Shown: positions 15,983 through 24,667, counted from the stretch's first letter. The stretch is DNA of 64,000 nt from CAYOHR01 sp964512145 (GCA_964512145.1 CAZEIM010000003.1:1-64000); one strand, 5' to 3'. A program made the numbers and translations. The notes: a model not told the origin generated them from the letters alone.

Positions 15983-16398
15983 ACTGGGGAAAAGGAATAG
16001 CAATATTTATGGCATGTTTTATTGCTTTTATAAGTGTTTTAGTATATAAAACCTCTCAGCAAGATATTGCCTTAGAATACGATGATTATTATCAGCGAGA
16101 GTTAGCGTTTAACGAAACACAACAACAATTACAAAACACCATTTCTGAAAACAAGAACATGAAAATTAACATTACAAACGATAGTTTATGGGTTTATTTT
16201 CCAAATAGCACTTTTTCAAACGGAACGATATGGTTATATAGAGCCTCTGATTCAAAACTGGATAAACAATATAAAAACGTTAAACAATTGTTTGTTATAC
16301 CTTTGCATGTATTAAAGTCAGGATTATACGAAGTGCGTAGTGAATGGACTCAAAACAATATTACGTATCAAGATAAACAATCTGTATTTATACCCTAA
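15979..16398 (+). CDS. ccoH: FixH/CcoH family protein
   Basis: A 139-residue protein with one N-terminal membrane helix (MNWGKGIAIFMACFIAFISVLVYKT) and a small periplasmic beta domain. The DIALEYDDYYQRELAF segment just after the helix is the conserved part of FixH, which binds CcoI and the immature oxidase subunits during assembly. It overlaps ccoG by four bases (ATGA) and its last base is the first base of the next start, so it sits inside a tightly coupled run. Confidence 0.88.
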   Translation: MNWGKGIAIFMACFIAFISVLVYKTSQQDIALEYDDYYQRELAFNETQQQLQNTISENKNMKINITNDSLWVYFPNSTFSNGTIWLYRASDSKLDKQYKNVKQLFVIPLHVLKSGLYEVRSEWTQNNITYQDKQSVFIP

Positions 16399-17099
16399 TG
16401 GAATACGCAGTTGCCATTATATTAGGATTAACCGGTAGCTTCCATTGTTTGGGTATGTGTGGTCCATTATTGTTAGCCACTCCATTTAAAAAACAGGATG
16501 AAAAATCTTTACTTGTTTGGTATCCGGTGTTATATCACATTGGAAGAATTTTAAGTTATGCTATACTGGGGGTTTTACTTGGTATGGTAGGCGGATCATT
16601 TAAATTGGTTGGCTTACAACAGTATTTTACGATTGGTATTGCCCTTATTATGTTAATGTATGTGCTCGATACCTATATTTTTAAAACAAGAGTAATATTT
16701 AAGTTTCTTCATCTTCCTTCGTTTAAAATGAATCCCTGGATAAAAAGAGCGTTTACTATAAAAAATTTTGCATTAAGCAGGTTTACCTTGGGAATATTAA
16801 ATGGTTTTTTACCTTGTGGGTTAGTTTTTATGGCTATGGGAGGGGCTTTGGTACAAAAAAATTGGATGTTTTCGCTGTTGTTTATGGTTTTATTTGGAAT
16901 AGGCACTACGCCTTTGCTGTTGGCTCTAATATTTAGTAAAAATTTTATAGCCCAAAAATATATGCCAACCATTCATAAATTAATACCCTATGTTTCTCTT
17001 TTAATCGCAGTATTATTTCTTTTAAGAGGCTTAAATTTAGGCATTCCATACCTAAGTCCTAAATTTTCAGAAAATATACAAAAGGTAAAGTGTCATTAG
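16398..17099 (+). CDS. Sulfite exporter TauE/SafE-like (DsbD_2) membrane protein of the cbb3 cluster
   Basis: A 233-residue integral membrane protein with six or so helices. The GSFHCLGMCGPL motif in helix 1 and the matching NGFLPCGLVFMA in helix 4 are the paired cysteine/proline motifs of the DsbD_2/SafE family. This family closes most Bacteroidota cbb3 operons and is thought to help copper or thiol supply to the oxidase; a direct function is not proven. It is the last gene of the operon, followed by a 38-base spacer with a new promoter box. Confidence 0.85.
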   Translation: MEYAVAIILGLTGSFHCLGMCGPLLLATPFKKQDEKSLLVWYPVLYHIGRILSYAILGVLLGMVGGSFKLVGLQQYFTIGIALIMLMYVLDTYIFKTRVIFKFLHLPSFKMNPWIKRAFTIKNFALSRFTLGILNGFLPCGLVFMAMGGALVQKNWMFSLLFMVLFGIGTTPLLLALIFSKNFIAQKYMPTIHKLIPYVSLLIAVLFLLRGLNLGIPYLSPKFSENIQKVKCH

Positions 17100-17110
17100 T
17101 AAATTCCTCG

Positions 17111-17118
17111 TATTTTTG
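17111..17118 (+). promoter_or_regulatory. -7 box of the thioesterase gene
   Basis: TATTTTTG matches TAnnTTTG, 19 bases before the ATG at 17138. No clear -33 element is seen. Confidence 0.4.
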
Positions 17119-17137
17119 AAGCACATAATTTTAAAAT

Positions 17138-17587
17138 ATGCACGTAGAATTTAACGAGGCCACTTATATAAAAATTATTGAAGAAATAATTCCTTTTCAT
17201 GCTTTTTTGGGTTTAAAAGTAAAGGAAATTAAACCAGGATATGCCAAAATACACGTTCCTTTTCAATCTATATTAGTAGGCGATCCACGAATTGAAAGAT
17301 GGCATGGTGGTATGTTATGTGTTATTTTAGACGCAGTAGGAGGTGCTGCTGGAATTGGTTATTTAGACAGTCCAAGCGATAAAATATCCACTATTGATAT
17401 ACGGGTTGATTTTTTAAAAAGCTCCAAAGGAGAGGATATTATAGCCGAAGGCACAGTTATTCGCAAAGGCTTAAATACCATACATTCTAAGATGATAGCG
17501 TATCATGCGTCTAATCCAAACCATATTATAGCCGAAGGAATAGCGGTTTTGGATATTAAGCATAAGCATAACAAACCTGAAAAATAA
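17138..17587 (+). CDS. PaaI-family hotdog-fold thioesterase
   Basis: A 149-residue hotdog protein. The central helix and its lead-in (ERWHGGMLCVILDAVGGAAG, residues ~48-67) correspond to the HGG motif of PaaI-like acyl-CoA thioesterases, followed by STIDIRVDFLKSS. It would hydrolyse an acyl- or aryl-CoA ester in the cytoplasm; the acyl group cannot be told. It has its own promoter box and no functional tie to the cbb3 operon upstream. Confidence 0.88.
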   Translation: MHVEFNEATYIKIIEEIIPFHAFLGLKVKEIKPGYAKIHVPFQSILVGDPRIERWHGGMLCVILDAVGGAAGIGYLDSPSDKISTIDIRVDFLKSSKGEDIIAEGTVIRKGLNTIHSKMIAYHASNPNHIIAEGIAVLDIKHKHNKPEK

Positions 17588-17661
17588 TTTATTATTACCT
17601 ATTCAATACTATTTAGTCAATTATTTTAATCAGATATATTAAAATATTATCTGCATATATA

Positions 17662-17669
17662 TAATTTTG
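17662..17669 (+). promoter_or_regulatory. -7 box of the lipoprotein gene at 17696
   Basis: TAATTTTG matches TAnnTTTG, 26 bases before the ATG. Confidence 0.4.
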
Positions 17670-17695
17670 GCTTAAAATTTGGAATACTGGAATAT

Positions 17696-18841
17696 ATGAA
17701 AAACGTACTTTATTTATTAATCGTATTATTTATCGCCTCATGTAGTGCAAAAAAAGACTTTGTGAGTGGCAGATACGATTTGGCTATACAAAAAAGTGTA
17801 AAAAAATTACGAAAAAAGCCATCAAATATGAAGCATATGGATATTTTGCAACAAGCTTTTACCATTGCTCAACAGCGAGATTTAGACAGGATACAATATT
17901 TAAAAAAGGAAGGAGCTCCAGAAAATTGGGATGAAGTATTTGTAACGTACTCAAAAATTGATCAACGGCAAAGGTTAGTAAAAACACTATCGCAAATACC
18001 TATGGGTATTAAATTAATTAATGTAGATGATGAAATGATAACAGCTAAAAAAAATGCGGCCGAATTTTTATATGCAAACTCAGAACGGTTACTAAAAAAT
18101 AATAACCGAACAGATGCCAGAAAAGCATTTTATCAACTGCAAAAGGTAAAAAGTTATTTTACCAATTATAGAGATGTAGATAATTTATTAACCCAAGCAA
18201 AACATTTAGGAACAACCTATGTGTTCTTTAAAATGGAAAATGTTAGCCGAATATTAATTCCACAAGATTTTGAGCGAGAATTATTGAAGATGAGCTTAAC
18301 AGGTTTAAATAGAGAGTGGACACAATACCATACCACCGCTTTAAAAGATTTAAATTACGATTATCAAATTTTATATAAAATTACTATGATTGATGTTTCA
18401 CCTGAAATGGTAAAAGAAACTCAATATACTGATAAAATGTCTATAGAAGATGGTTGGGAATACGTATTGGATTCAAGAGGAAATGTTATGAAAGATTCCT
18501 TAGGGAATGATATTAAGGTGAAAAAATATAAAGAAATAACGTGCAATGTTATTCAAACAGAGCAACGAAAAACAGCAAGAATTTCGGGTGTTTTAGAGTT
18601 TCATGATTTAAACTCAAGGCAACTTTTAAAAAGCGACCCTGTAACAGCAGATGCTATATTTGAAAACATTGGAGCAGTAGCCGTTGGCGATAATAGAGCG
18701 CTTTCGGCTGCATCTAAAGAGAAAATAAAAAACAGACCAGTGCCATTTCCACCTACACCCGATTTAATTATGATGGGTTCAAACACTGTAAAATCAATGA
18801 TATCTGATATCATTAATAGACACAGAGGTTTGTTAAATTGA
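17696..18841 (+). CDS. Conserved hypothetical lipoprotein
   Basis: A 381-residue protein with a lipoprotein signal (MKNVLYLLIVLFIASC, Cys16). The first half is helical and repeat-like (YDLAIQKSVKKLRKKPSNMKH, RTDARKAFYQLQKVKSYF), resembling degenerate TPR units. The second half looks like a beta-rich domain (NVSRILIPQDFERELL ... GVLEFHDLNSRQLL). I believe homologues are widespread in Bacteroidota, but I know no function. It is convergent with the minus-strand sulfur operon; only 13 bases separate the two stops. Confidence 0.75.
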   Translation: MKNVLYLLIVLFIASCSAKKDFVSGRYDLAIQKSVKKLRKKPSNMKHMDILQQAFTIAQQRDLDRIQYLKKEGAPENWDEVFVTYSKIDQRQRLVKTLSQIPMGIKLINVDDEMITAKKNAAEFLYANSERLLKNNNRTDARKAFYQLQKVKSYFTNYRDVDNLLTQAKHLGTTYVFFKMENVSRILIPQDFERELLKMSLTGLNREWTQYHTTALKDLNYDYQILYKITMIDVSPEMVKETQYTDKMSIEDGWEYVLDSRGNVMKDSLGNDIKVKKYKEITCNVIQTEQRKTARISGVLEFHDLNSRQLLKSDPVTADAIFENIGAVAVGDNRALSAASKEKIKNRPVPFPPTPDLIMMGSNTVKSMISDIINRHRGLLN

Positions 18842-18854
18842 TTTTGATCTCTTT

Positions 18855-19256
18855 TTATTTAGTTTCAATAGGCATTTTTTGACTTTTCCAAGCAGAAATA
18901 CCTCCTTTTAAATCGTATACCTGAGTAAAACCCTGTAATACTAATTCATTAGCGGCATCGCTACTTCGACCTCCTGAATGGCAGTATACAAATACGGGTT
19001 TAGTTTTATCTAACACAGAAACCTTATTTATAAAATCAGACTCTAATACATCGATATTTAAAGCACCTGCAATATACCCACCCTCAAACTCTTCATCAGT
19101 TCTAACATCTAATATTTGTGGGTTAGTAGTTTCCTGTAGTTTTATGTTAAATTCTGTAGTCGAAAGTATCTGTTTTTTATTTCCTTGTGTTTGACTATTA
19201 CAAGAAACAGAAAATAAAAATAACCAAGAAAAAGAGATATAAATTATATTGTTCAT
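18855..19256 (-). CDS. Exported rhodanese-like lipoprotein
   Basis: A 133-residue single rhodanese domain behind a lipoprotein-type signal (MNNIIYISFSWLFLFSVSCNSQ, lipobox Cys19). The domain has ILDVRTDEEFEGGYIAGALNID and the active-site loop VYCHSGGRSS with its persulfide-carrying Cys, ending in YDLKGGISAWK. It can accept and pass on sulfane sulfur in the periplasm, unlike the other rhodaneses of this cluster, which are cytosolic. It is the last gene of the nine-gene minus-strand sulfur operon. Confidence 0.9.
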   Translation of the reverse strand: MNNIIYISFSWLFLFSVSCNSQTQGNKKQILSTTEFNIKLQETTNPQILDVRTDEEFEGGYIAGALNIDVLESDFINKVSVLDKTKPVFVYCHSGGRSSDAANELVLQGFTQVYDLKGGISAWKSQKMPIETK

Positions 19257-19267
19257 TTTACTACTAT

Positions 19268-19564
19268 TTAATTTAAATTTTCAATAATATTTTGTAATTG
19301 TTGTGCTGAAACAACTCCGGATTGTCGCCATTTTATTTCTCCATTTTTAAATAAAATTAACGTAGGCACTCCTTGTATTTTATAAAATCCGGCTACTTGT
19401 GGATTTTTATCCACATCTACTTTTAGAACCGTAGCCTTATTTCCAATATTTTGTTTTAATTCTTCCAAAATTGGCTTCATGGCTTTACAAGGCCCACACC
19501 ATTCGGCAAAAAAATCTACCAATACAGGTTTTTCTGATTGAATTAACTCTGAAAACGTTGCCAT
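19268..19564 (-). CDS. Thioredoxin
   Basis: A 98-residue thioredoxin with the classical Trp-Cys-Gly-Pro-Cys-Lys site at 22-27 and the cis-proline loop GVPTLILFK. It has no signal peptide, so it is cytoplasmic. Its place among rhodaneses and the persulfide dioxygenase suggests it reduces protein persulfides or regenerates rhodanese cysteines, rather than being the cell's general thioredoxin. Confidence 0.93.
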   Translation of the reverse strand: MATFSELIQSEKPVLVDFFAEWCGPCKAMKPILEELKQNIGNKATVLKVDVDKNPQVAGFYKIQGVPTLILFKNGEIKWRQSGVVSAQQLQNIIENLN

Positions 19565-19573
19565 AACGAATAT

Positions 19574-19852
19574 TTATTTTGTTACTTTACCAATAGCACA
19601 ACTCACAAAAGATTTAGCATTTGCAGTTAGCTTCGAAATTCCTTCTAATGTTCCTTTTTCTGGGTATCCCATGGAAGATAATTTTTCTTTTACTTTTAGT
19701 ATTTCTAATTCTTCTTGAGCATCTATTTCTACTAAATCTTTATCTACATCAACATGAACTCCTAATACATTTGGGATTTTTTGTATTGCCTGTGTTATAC
19801 TATGCGCACAACCCGAGCATTTTAAATTATCAATTTCTATCGTATATTTCAT
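19574..19852 (-). CDS. Small heavy-metal-associated (HMA) domain protein
   Basis: A 92-residue protein. Residues 1-~66 are a ferredoxin-like HMA fold with the metal site in NLKCSGCAHSI, where Leu-Lys replaces the usual Gly-Met before CxxC. A C-terminal extension of about 25 residues carries one more Cys (KSFVSCAIGKV). It could bind Cu(I) or another soft metal, or carry persulfide on the CxxC pair, given the sulfur-handling neighbours; that is inference. It is separated by 9 bases from the thioredoxin gene downstream and 3 bases from dps upstream. Confidence 0.82.
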   Translation of the reverse strand: MKYTIEIDNLKCSGCAHSITQAIQKIPNVLGVHVDVDKDLVEIDAQEELEILKVKEKLSSMGYPEKGTLEGISKLTANAKSFVSCAIGKVTK

Positions 19853-19855
19853 ATA

Positions 19856-20329
19856 TTATTTATTTAAATAAGCATTGTACATCCAAACTAATTTTTCCTG
19901 CTCCCGAATGTAATCACTCATGAGCGCGTTGGTTCCTTCATCGGAAGATTTTTCCGATACTTTTAAAATAGCTCTTTGTTTAATTAGTAATGTTTCAAAC
20001 GATTGTAAAATACTTTCTATCGCTTTTTTGCCATCGGAAATATTTTTAGCCGATTTAATGGTAGAATTTTTAGTATAATCATCAAACGTATGTAATGGAG
20101 CGCCTCCTAATGTTAATATACGTTCAGCTACTTCATCAATTTTTAATATAAGATTATTATATAATTCTTCAAATTTTAAATGTAACTCAAAAAACTTTTC
20201 ACCTTTTATGTTCCAATGAAATCCTCTGCTATTTTGATAGAACACCATATAATTTGCTAATAAATCATTTAATCCTTCTATTAATTCGGCACATTGTTTT
20301 TTATTTAAACCTATTTTATTCATATTCAT
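19856..20329 (-). CDS. dps: Dps family DNA-protection / miniferritin protein
   Basis: A 157-residue four-helix ferritin-like protein. The first helix with NSRGFHWNIKGEKFFELHLKFEELY contains the His, Asp/Glu ferroxidase residues of the Dps inter-subunit site, followed by IDEVAERILTLGGAP, the second Dps signature. It oxidises and stores iron with H2O2. Its place in a sulfur operon fits co-regulation by oxidative or sulfide stress. About 30 bases separate it from the rhodanese gene upstream. Confidence 0.92.
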   Translation of the reverse strand: MNMNKIGLNKKQCAELIEGLNDLLANYMVFYQNSRGFHWNIKGEKFFELHLKFEELYNNLILKIDEVAERILTLGGAPLHTFDDYTKNSTIKSAKNISDGKKAIESILQSFETLLIKQRAILKVSEKSSDEGTNALMSDYIREQEKLVWMYNAYLNK

Positions 20330-20359
20330 TTAATTTATTAAATATAATAAAAATACGTA

Positions 20360-20677
20360 CTATCCTTGTATTTTATTATTTAAACCATACCATCCCCCTC
20401 CATTGTATACTTGAGAATATCCGTTGGAGGTTAAAATACCTTTTGCAGAAGCACTACGCATACCCGATGCACAACATGTGATAACAGGTTTATCTTTTTT
20501 TATTTTAGATAATTGCGAGGATAACTGATTTAAAGGGATGTTTATAGAGCCTTTAATGTGTCCGCTTTGATATTCTTGTTTAGTTCTTACGTCTACAATA
20601 ATAGCACCCGATTGAATTAAAGATTTATAATCAACTGAAGGTCCAATACCTAATATTTTTTTTAATGTGTTTATCAT
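20360..20677 (-). CDS. Single-domain rhodanese
   Basis: A 105-residue cytosolic rhodanese. A helical lead-in precedes IIVDVRTKQEYQSGHIKGSINIP, and the active-site loop is TCCASGMRSASA, with two adjacent cysteines of which the second aligns with the catalytic one. It carries sulfane sulfur as a Cys persulfide. Its start overlaps the stop of the methyltransferase gene (ATGA at 20674-20677), so the two are translationally coupled. Confidence 0.92.
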   Translation of the reverse strand: MINTLKKILGIGPSVDYKSLIQSGAIIVDVRTKQEYQSGHIKGSINIPLNQLSSQLSKIKKDKPVITCCASGMRSASAKGILTSNGYSQVYNGGGWYGLNNKIQG

Positions 20678-21279
20678 ATGGGTTCTTTTTTAAAAATTTC
20701 AATAAATAGTTCTTTGTTTTTTCTGGGTTCTATCGAATTTTTACATTGTTCAAAATGCTTAAATGTAAAATAATTCAAAAAAATTTGTTCGTATTCTTCT
20801 TTATTTCCACCAAATGGGGGGCCTGGTTTCTCAAAATTTGTATTAAATAATACTCCGGCTAATACTCCTTGGGGGGATAATAATTCATACATTTTCTGCG
20901 CATATTTATTTCTTAATGAAGGATGAATAGCACAAAAAAATGTTTGTTCTAAAATTAAATCGTAAGTACCAATATGGTCGAAAAAATTTTGCTCTAATAT
21001 TCGTATTGAAGTATTTTCAAACTTTTTCTTTAGTTTCTCAACTAAATGTTTAGAAACATCTAACAATGTGATGTTTTTAAATCCTTTATTTAATAAATAT
21101 TCTGCTTCATATGCATTGCCACATCCGGGAATTAATACATGAATGCCTTTGTTTTTTAATGAATCAATATAATTTTTTAATGGTGTAGATACAAAAGAAA
21201 CATCCCAACCAATATCTAAATTTATATATCGGTTATCCCAATAATGAGGAGATAAGTCTATTGTATCTTTAGTTTGCAT
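20674..21279 (-). CDS. TPMT-family SAM-dependent methyltransferase
   Basis: A 201-residue class I methyltransferase of the thiopurine-methyltransferase type: HYWDNRYINLDIGWD at the N-terminus, the SAM-binding VLIPGCGNAYEAEYL near residue 50, and the later FFCAIHPSLRNKYA and PGPPFGG segments. Members methylate thiols and some methylate sulfide or methanethiol (MddA type). Next to persulfide enzymes, volatilising H2S or methylating a small thiol is a reasonable guess. It is coupled to the rhodanese downstream and follows another rhodanese by 4 bases. Confidence 0.87.
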   Translation of the reverse strand: MQTKDTIDLSPHYWDNRYINLDIGWDVSFVSTPLKNYIDSLKNKGIHVLIPGCGNAYEAEYLLNKGFKNITLLDVSKHLVEKLKKKFENTSIRILEQNFFDHIGTYDLILEQTFFCAIHPSLRNKYAQKMYELLSPQGVLAGVLFNTNFEKPGPPFGGNKEEYEQIFLNYFTFKHFEQCKNSIEPRKNKELFIEIFKKEPI

Positions 21280-21283
21280 GATT

Positions 21284-21535
21284 TTAAATCTGCTGAAGTT
21301 TAAAATTTACTTCCATCCAACCACCACCATTTTCACATGGGATGCCTAAACTGTTTAAATAATTCATAGCCTGCCCACTTCTATTTCCACTGGCACAACA
21401 TAAAATAATTGGTTGAGCCATTTTTTTTATTTCTTCAACTCTGTTAGGCACTTCTTGTAATGGAATGTTAATACTTCCTTTTACATGTCCTCCGGAAAAT
21501 TCACCCGGGGTTCTTACATCAATAATTGTTTTCAT
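21284..21535 (-). CDS. Minimal rhodanese domain protein
   Basis: An 83-residue protein, close to the shortest possible rhodanese. It starts directly with TIIDVRTPGEFSGGHVKGSINIP and has the active loop LCCASGNRSGQA and a final GGGWMEV. It is cytosolic, with no other domain. Together with the 105-residue paralogue two genes away it shares the CCASG(M/N)RS loop, so the two probably arose by duplication within the operon. Confidence 0.9.
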   Translation of the reverse strand: MKTIIDVRTPGEFSGGHVKGSINIPLQEVPNRVEEIKKMAQPIILCCASGNRSGQAMNYLNSLGIPCENGGGWMEVNFKLQQI

Positions 21536-21547
21536 AATGTATTAAAT

Positions 21548-21736
21548 TTATTTGGTAAAACTGTTAAACAAAAATATTCCCATAAACGCACCATATAATG
21601 TGCTATTTAATGGATTAGAAGTGATTGAACAACTTCCTGAGTTACATCCAACAAAGTGATAATAGGCATAACCGGCAATAGAACCGATCATTACTCCTAA
21701 TATACTTAGCTTATATTTTTTTATGTGTTGTATCAT
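21548..21736 (-). CDS. DUF6132-like small membrane protein
   Basis: A 62-residue protein with two membrane helices (LSILGVMIGSIAGYAYYHFVG and TLYGAFMGIFLF) joined by a short loop with two cysteines (CNSGSCSITSNP). It resembles the DUF6132 family, which occurs next to rhodanese and YeeE/YedE genes in Bacteroidota. The CxxxxC loop on the outer face could accept sulfur or metal; no function is known. Confidence 0.78.
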   Translation of the reverse strand: MIQHIKKYKLSILGVMIGSIAGYAYYHFVGCNSGSCSITSNPLNSTLYGAFMGIFLFNSFTK

Positions 21737-21756
21737 ATTCTAATAGTTTAATTTAC

Positions 21757-23185
21757 TTATAACATAGTAGTAGGACAAACATAATCTGTAACTTTAAACT
21801 CACCAGAATTTTTTATGGCTTTAAAACCTCCGTCAACATTTATTAAATTTGAATATCCACGAGCTTTTAGTATAGATATAAATATCATAGATCTATACCC
21901 TCCGGCACAATGCACATAATATGTTTTATTTTTATCTACTTTTAACATGCTTTCATTTACGTAATCTAAAGGAGCGTTTATAGCTTCTTCAATATGTTCA
22001 GAATCAAATTCACTTTTTTTGCGTACATCTAAAATGTTAATAGCATGATTTTGTTTATGAGCTTTTGAAAAATCTGATACGTGTATATTTTCAACATAAT
22101 CCAAATCATACCCTTCATTTACCCATGTAGAAATTCCACCAGATAAGTATCCAATCGTATTATCATATCCAACTCTTGCTAAACGGGTAATTACTTCTTC
22201 TTCTCTGCCAGGGTCGGTAACCAGAAGAATGGGTTGTTTNNNNNNNNNNAGGTATAATGGTTCCTACCCATACTGCAAAACTACCATCAATACCAATGTT
22301 TATGGAATTGGGAATAAATCCTTTTGCAAAAACTTCAGGAGAACGAGTGTCTAATACCAATGCTCCAGTTTCATTTGCTACTAAGTCAAATTCTTTAGCA
22401 CTTAATGCGGTTTTTCCTTTACTTAAAACACTATCTATACTATCGTACCCTTGTATATTCATTAATACATTTTTAGGAAAATAGGATGGGGGGGGAGTTA
22501 AACCAGTAAGAAGCTGTTTAATGAAAGTCTCTTTAGATAAATTAGGATTTAAAGCATAATTTGTTTTTTTCTGATTTCCTAATGTGTCGGATGTTTCTTT
22601 ACTCATATTTTTTCCGCAAGCACTTCCTGCACCATGAGCAGGATAAACAATTACATCATCCGGTAAAGGCAATATTTTATTATGTAAACTTTCATATAAA
22701 TGGGAAGCTAATTTTTCTTGTGTTAAATCTGCTACAACATGTTGTGCTAAATCAGGTCTACCTACATCACCAATAAATAAAGTATCACCAGTAAATATTG
22801 CCTTCTCTTTTCCTTGTTCATCTATTAATAAAAAGCAAGTGCTTTCCATAGTATGACCTGGAGTATGAATTACTTTAATAGAAACATCTCCTAACTTAAA
22901 TATTTCTCCATCTTTAGCTATATGTGCATTAAATCCAACTTTAGTAGTTGTAGGGCCATATATTATAGTTGCACCACTTTTTTGAGCCAAATCGATATGT
23001 CCTGAAACAAAATCAGCATGAAAATGCGTTTCGAATATATATTTAATTCGGGCATTATTTTTATTAGCCATATCTATATAAGGTTGTACCTCTCGTAAAG
23101 GGTCAACAATTGCTACTTCTCCCTTACTTTCAATATAATAAGCACCTTGTGCTAAACATCCTGTATAAATTTGTTCTACTATCAT
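21757..23185 (-). CDS. ETHE1-like MBL-fold hydrolase with two rhodanese domains (split by a 10-N gap)
   Basis: The first gene of the sulfur operon. Residues 1-~235 are a metallo-beta-lactamase fold with His54-x-His56-x-Asp58, His63, His111 and Asp134, and GDVGRPD, as in persulfide dioxygenases (ETHE1/Blh), which oxidise glutathione persulfide to sulfite. The first rhodanese domain has ALVLDTRSPEVFA and, after the gap, LLVTDPGREEE in place of the Cys loop, so it looks inactive. The second has VHCAGGYRS with the Cys. The halves are out of frame only because of the gap. The start MIVEQIYTG at 23185 was preferred to the longer upstream extension. Confidence 0.92.
22240..22249. other. Assembly gap (10 N) inside the MBL-rhodanese gene
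   Basis: The frames on the two sides differ. The true gap should be 10 plus 2 modulo 3, for example 6, 9 or 12 bases. Confidence 0.97.
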
Positions 23186-23218
23186 AACATATTTTTTACT
23201 AAGTTCTAAAATAATTAC

Positions 23219-23242
23219 GCAACATTCAGTGACCAATGTTAC
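23219..23242. promoter_or_regulatory. Candidate operator of the sulfur operon
   Basis: GCAACATT and AATGTTAC form an inverted repeat (7 of 8 matches) with an 8-base centre, 34-57 bases before the MBL-rhodanese start. The position suits an operator overlapping the promoter. A TAAATTTG box on the minus strand lies further up at 23359-23366. The rest of the 246-base spacer shows nothing else. Confidence 0.35.
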
Positions 23243-23431
23243 ATTAATGAAAAAACATCCATTTGTTTCATACTATTTCTAGTTTAAATATAAGATTTAA
23301 TGAAAAAACAAGAAATAAAAATGAAATTTTTATTAAAGAGTGGAGGAGTTATTTTGTGCAAATTTATTTCTTGTATAGAGAATGTACGAATAAAACAATT
23401 TGAATTTTCTTGCTATTTAATATTGCAGTGT

Positions 23432-24667
23432 TTAAACATCAACGTCTAAAATAATTTCTTTGGCCATTTTCATGGGTTCGCTGATATACTTTTTTTCCAT
23501 GTAGGATAAAATTTTTTCTAATAACTCTTTAGAGTTCACATCCATTTGCTGTAAGTCTTTAGCAAACACTTCATTGACTGCTTTATTGCGAATGTTTTTC
23601 ACCTTTTCAGGTACGGTTTTCATAGCTAGTTCAATCTTACGTTCTTTTAACAATATCTTATAGTCTTCTAGGTTTTTCTCAATTATTTTTTCACAGGCAT
23701 CTAATTGTTTTTCACGTTCTTTTAAATTTTTGCTAGCAAGTTCTCGCAACATTTCTAAACCAATTAACGTGATGCCACATTCTTTTGCTACAGCTCTATC
23801 TATGTCAAATGGTAATGCCAAGTCAATAATTGTTTTATTACCCGTTTCACCATTTATTAAAGTAGTAAGCAATTCTTTATCTAAGATGCTACTAGCCGCA
23901 CCAGTACAAGTTATTAATACATCAAACCCTTCTGGAAATTCCGAAAGTGTTGAAAGTGGGAAAGCATTATACCCTAGTTCATCACCCAGCTTTTTTGCCT
24001 TATCGAATGTTCTGTTAAAAAGAGTAATTTTTTTGTATCCATTCTTTTTTAAAATTTTCGCAAAAGATGTGTTGGTTTGTCCTGTTCCAACCATAACAAT
24101 CCTACTGTCTTTGCTAATATTTTTATTGGATAACATTTTTTGAAAGGCTAACGAAACTACAGAAACCGGCTTTTTAGCAATGGAGGTATCTGTAAATACT
24201 TGTTTTGCAGTTTCAATGGTTTTTTTGATATTTATCCTAATGGTTTCACCCGTTAATGAATATTTATCACAATACTCAAATGCATTTCTAACTTGAGTAA
24301 TAATTTCCCTTTCTCCAATTACCATAGAATCTAAAGATGAAGTCACTCTGAATAAATGTCTAGTCGCCTCAATTCCTGAGTAAACATGGGTTTTTTGTGC
24401 AAATTCTTGGAGTGAAACATTTTTATCAGAAAGAAATATGTTTAAGAACTTATTTAAATCTTCCTCATCTATTAGTTTTTTAGCGGAAGTAAAAATTACT
24501 TCAATGCGATTACATGTGCCCAAATACATTAACTCATGCCATTGCATGATATTTTTAATGGCATTTAGTTTCTCTTCTAGTTCTTCAGGAGCAATATATA
24601 ACTTACTTAACTCATCAGGCGTAAAAACCTTATGTGTTAAAGAATATATATGCAAATCTTTTATCAT
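23432..24667 (-). CDS. hemA: Glutamyl-tRNA reductase
   Basis: A 411-residue enzyme of normal length, starting at MIKDLHIYSLTH (ATG at 24667); the longer ORF adds six unlikely residues. The catalytic cysteine is in LGTCNRIEVIF near residue 50. The SSLDSMVIGEREI substrate segment, the NADPH-binding VMVGTGQTN loop and a C-terminal dimerisation helix are all present. It makes glutamate-1-semialdehyde, the first committed step of tetrapyrrole synthesis, and so supplies heme to the cbb3 oxidase and cytochromes of this window. It is monocistronic here. Confidence 0.95.
   Translation of the reverse strand: MIKDLHIYSLTHKVFTPDELSKLYIAPEELEEKLNAIKNIMQWHELMYLGTCNRIEVIFTSAKKLIDEEDLNKFLNIFLSDKNVSLQEFAQKTHVYSGIEATRHLFRVTSSLDSMVIGEREIITQVRNAFEYCDKYSLTGETIRINIKKTIETAKQVFTDTSIAKKPVSVVSLAFQKMLSNKNISKDSRIVMVGTGQTNTSFAKILKKNGYKKITLFNRTFDKAKKLGDELGYNAFPLSTLSEFPEGFDVLITCTGAASSILDKELLTTLINGETGNKTIIDLALPFDIDRAVAKECGITLIGLEMLRELASKNLKEREKQLDACEKIIEKNLEDYKILLKERKIELAMKTVPEKVKNIRNKAVNEVFAKDLQQMDVNSKELLEKILSYMEKKYISEPMKMAKEIILDVDV

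Noticed and set aside
16398..17099. Naming the last cbb3 cluster gene as a sulfite exporter linked to the sulfur operon.
   Set aside because: Tight coupling with ccoG/ccoH and the GxxHCxGMCG motif fit the cbb3-associated DsbD_2 branch. There is no evidence for sulfite transport.
23186..23236. Longer N-terminus for the MBL-rhodanese protein.
   Set aside because: The extra 17 residues (MVTECCVIILELSKKYV) are not MBL-like and the family begins at MIVEQIYTG.
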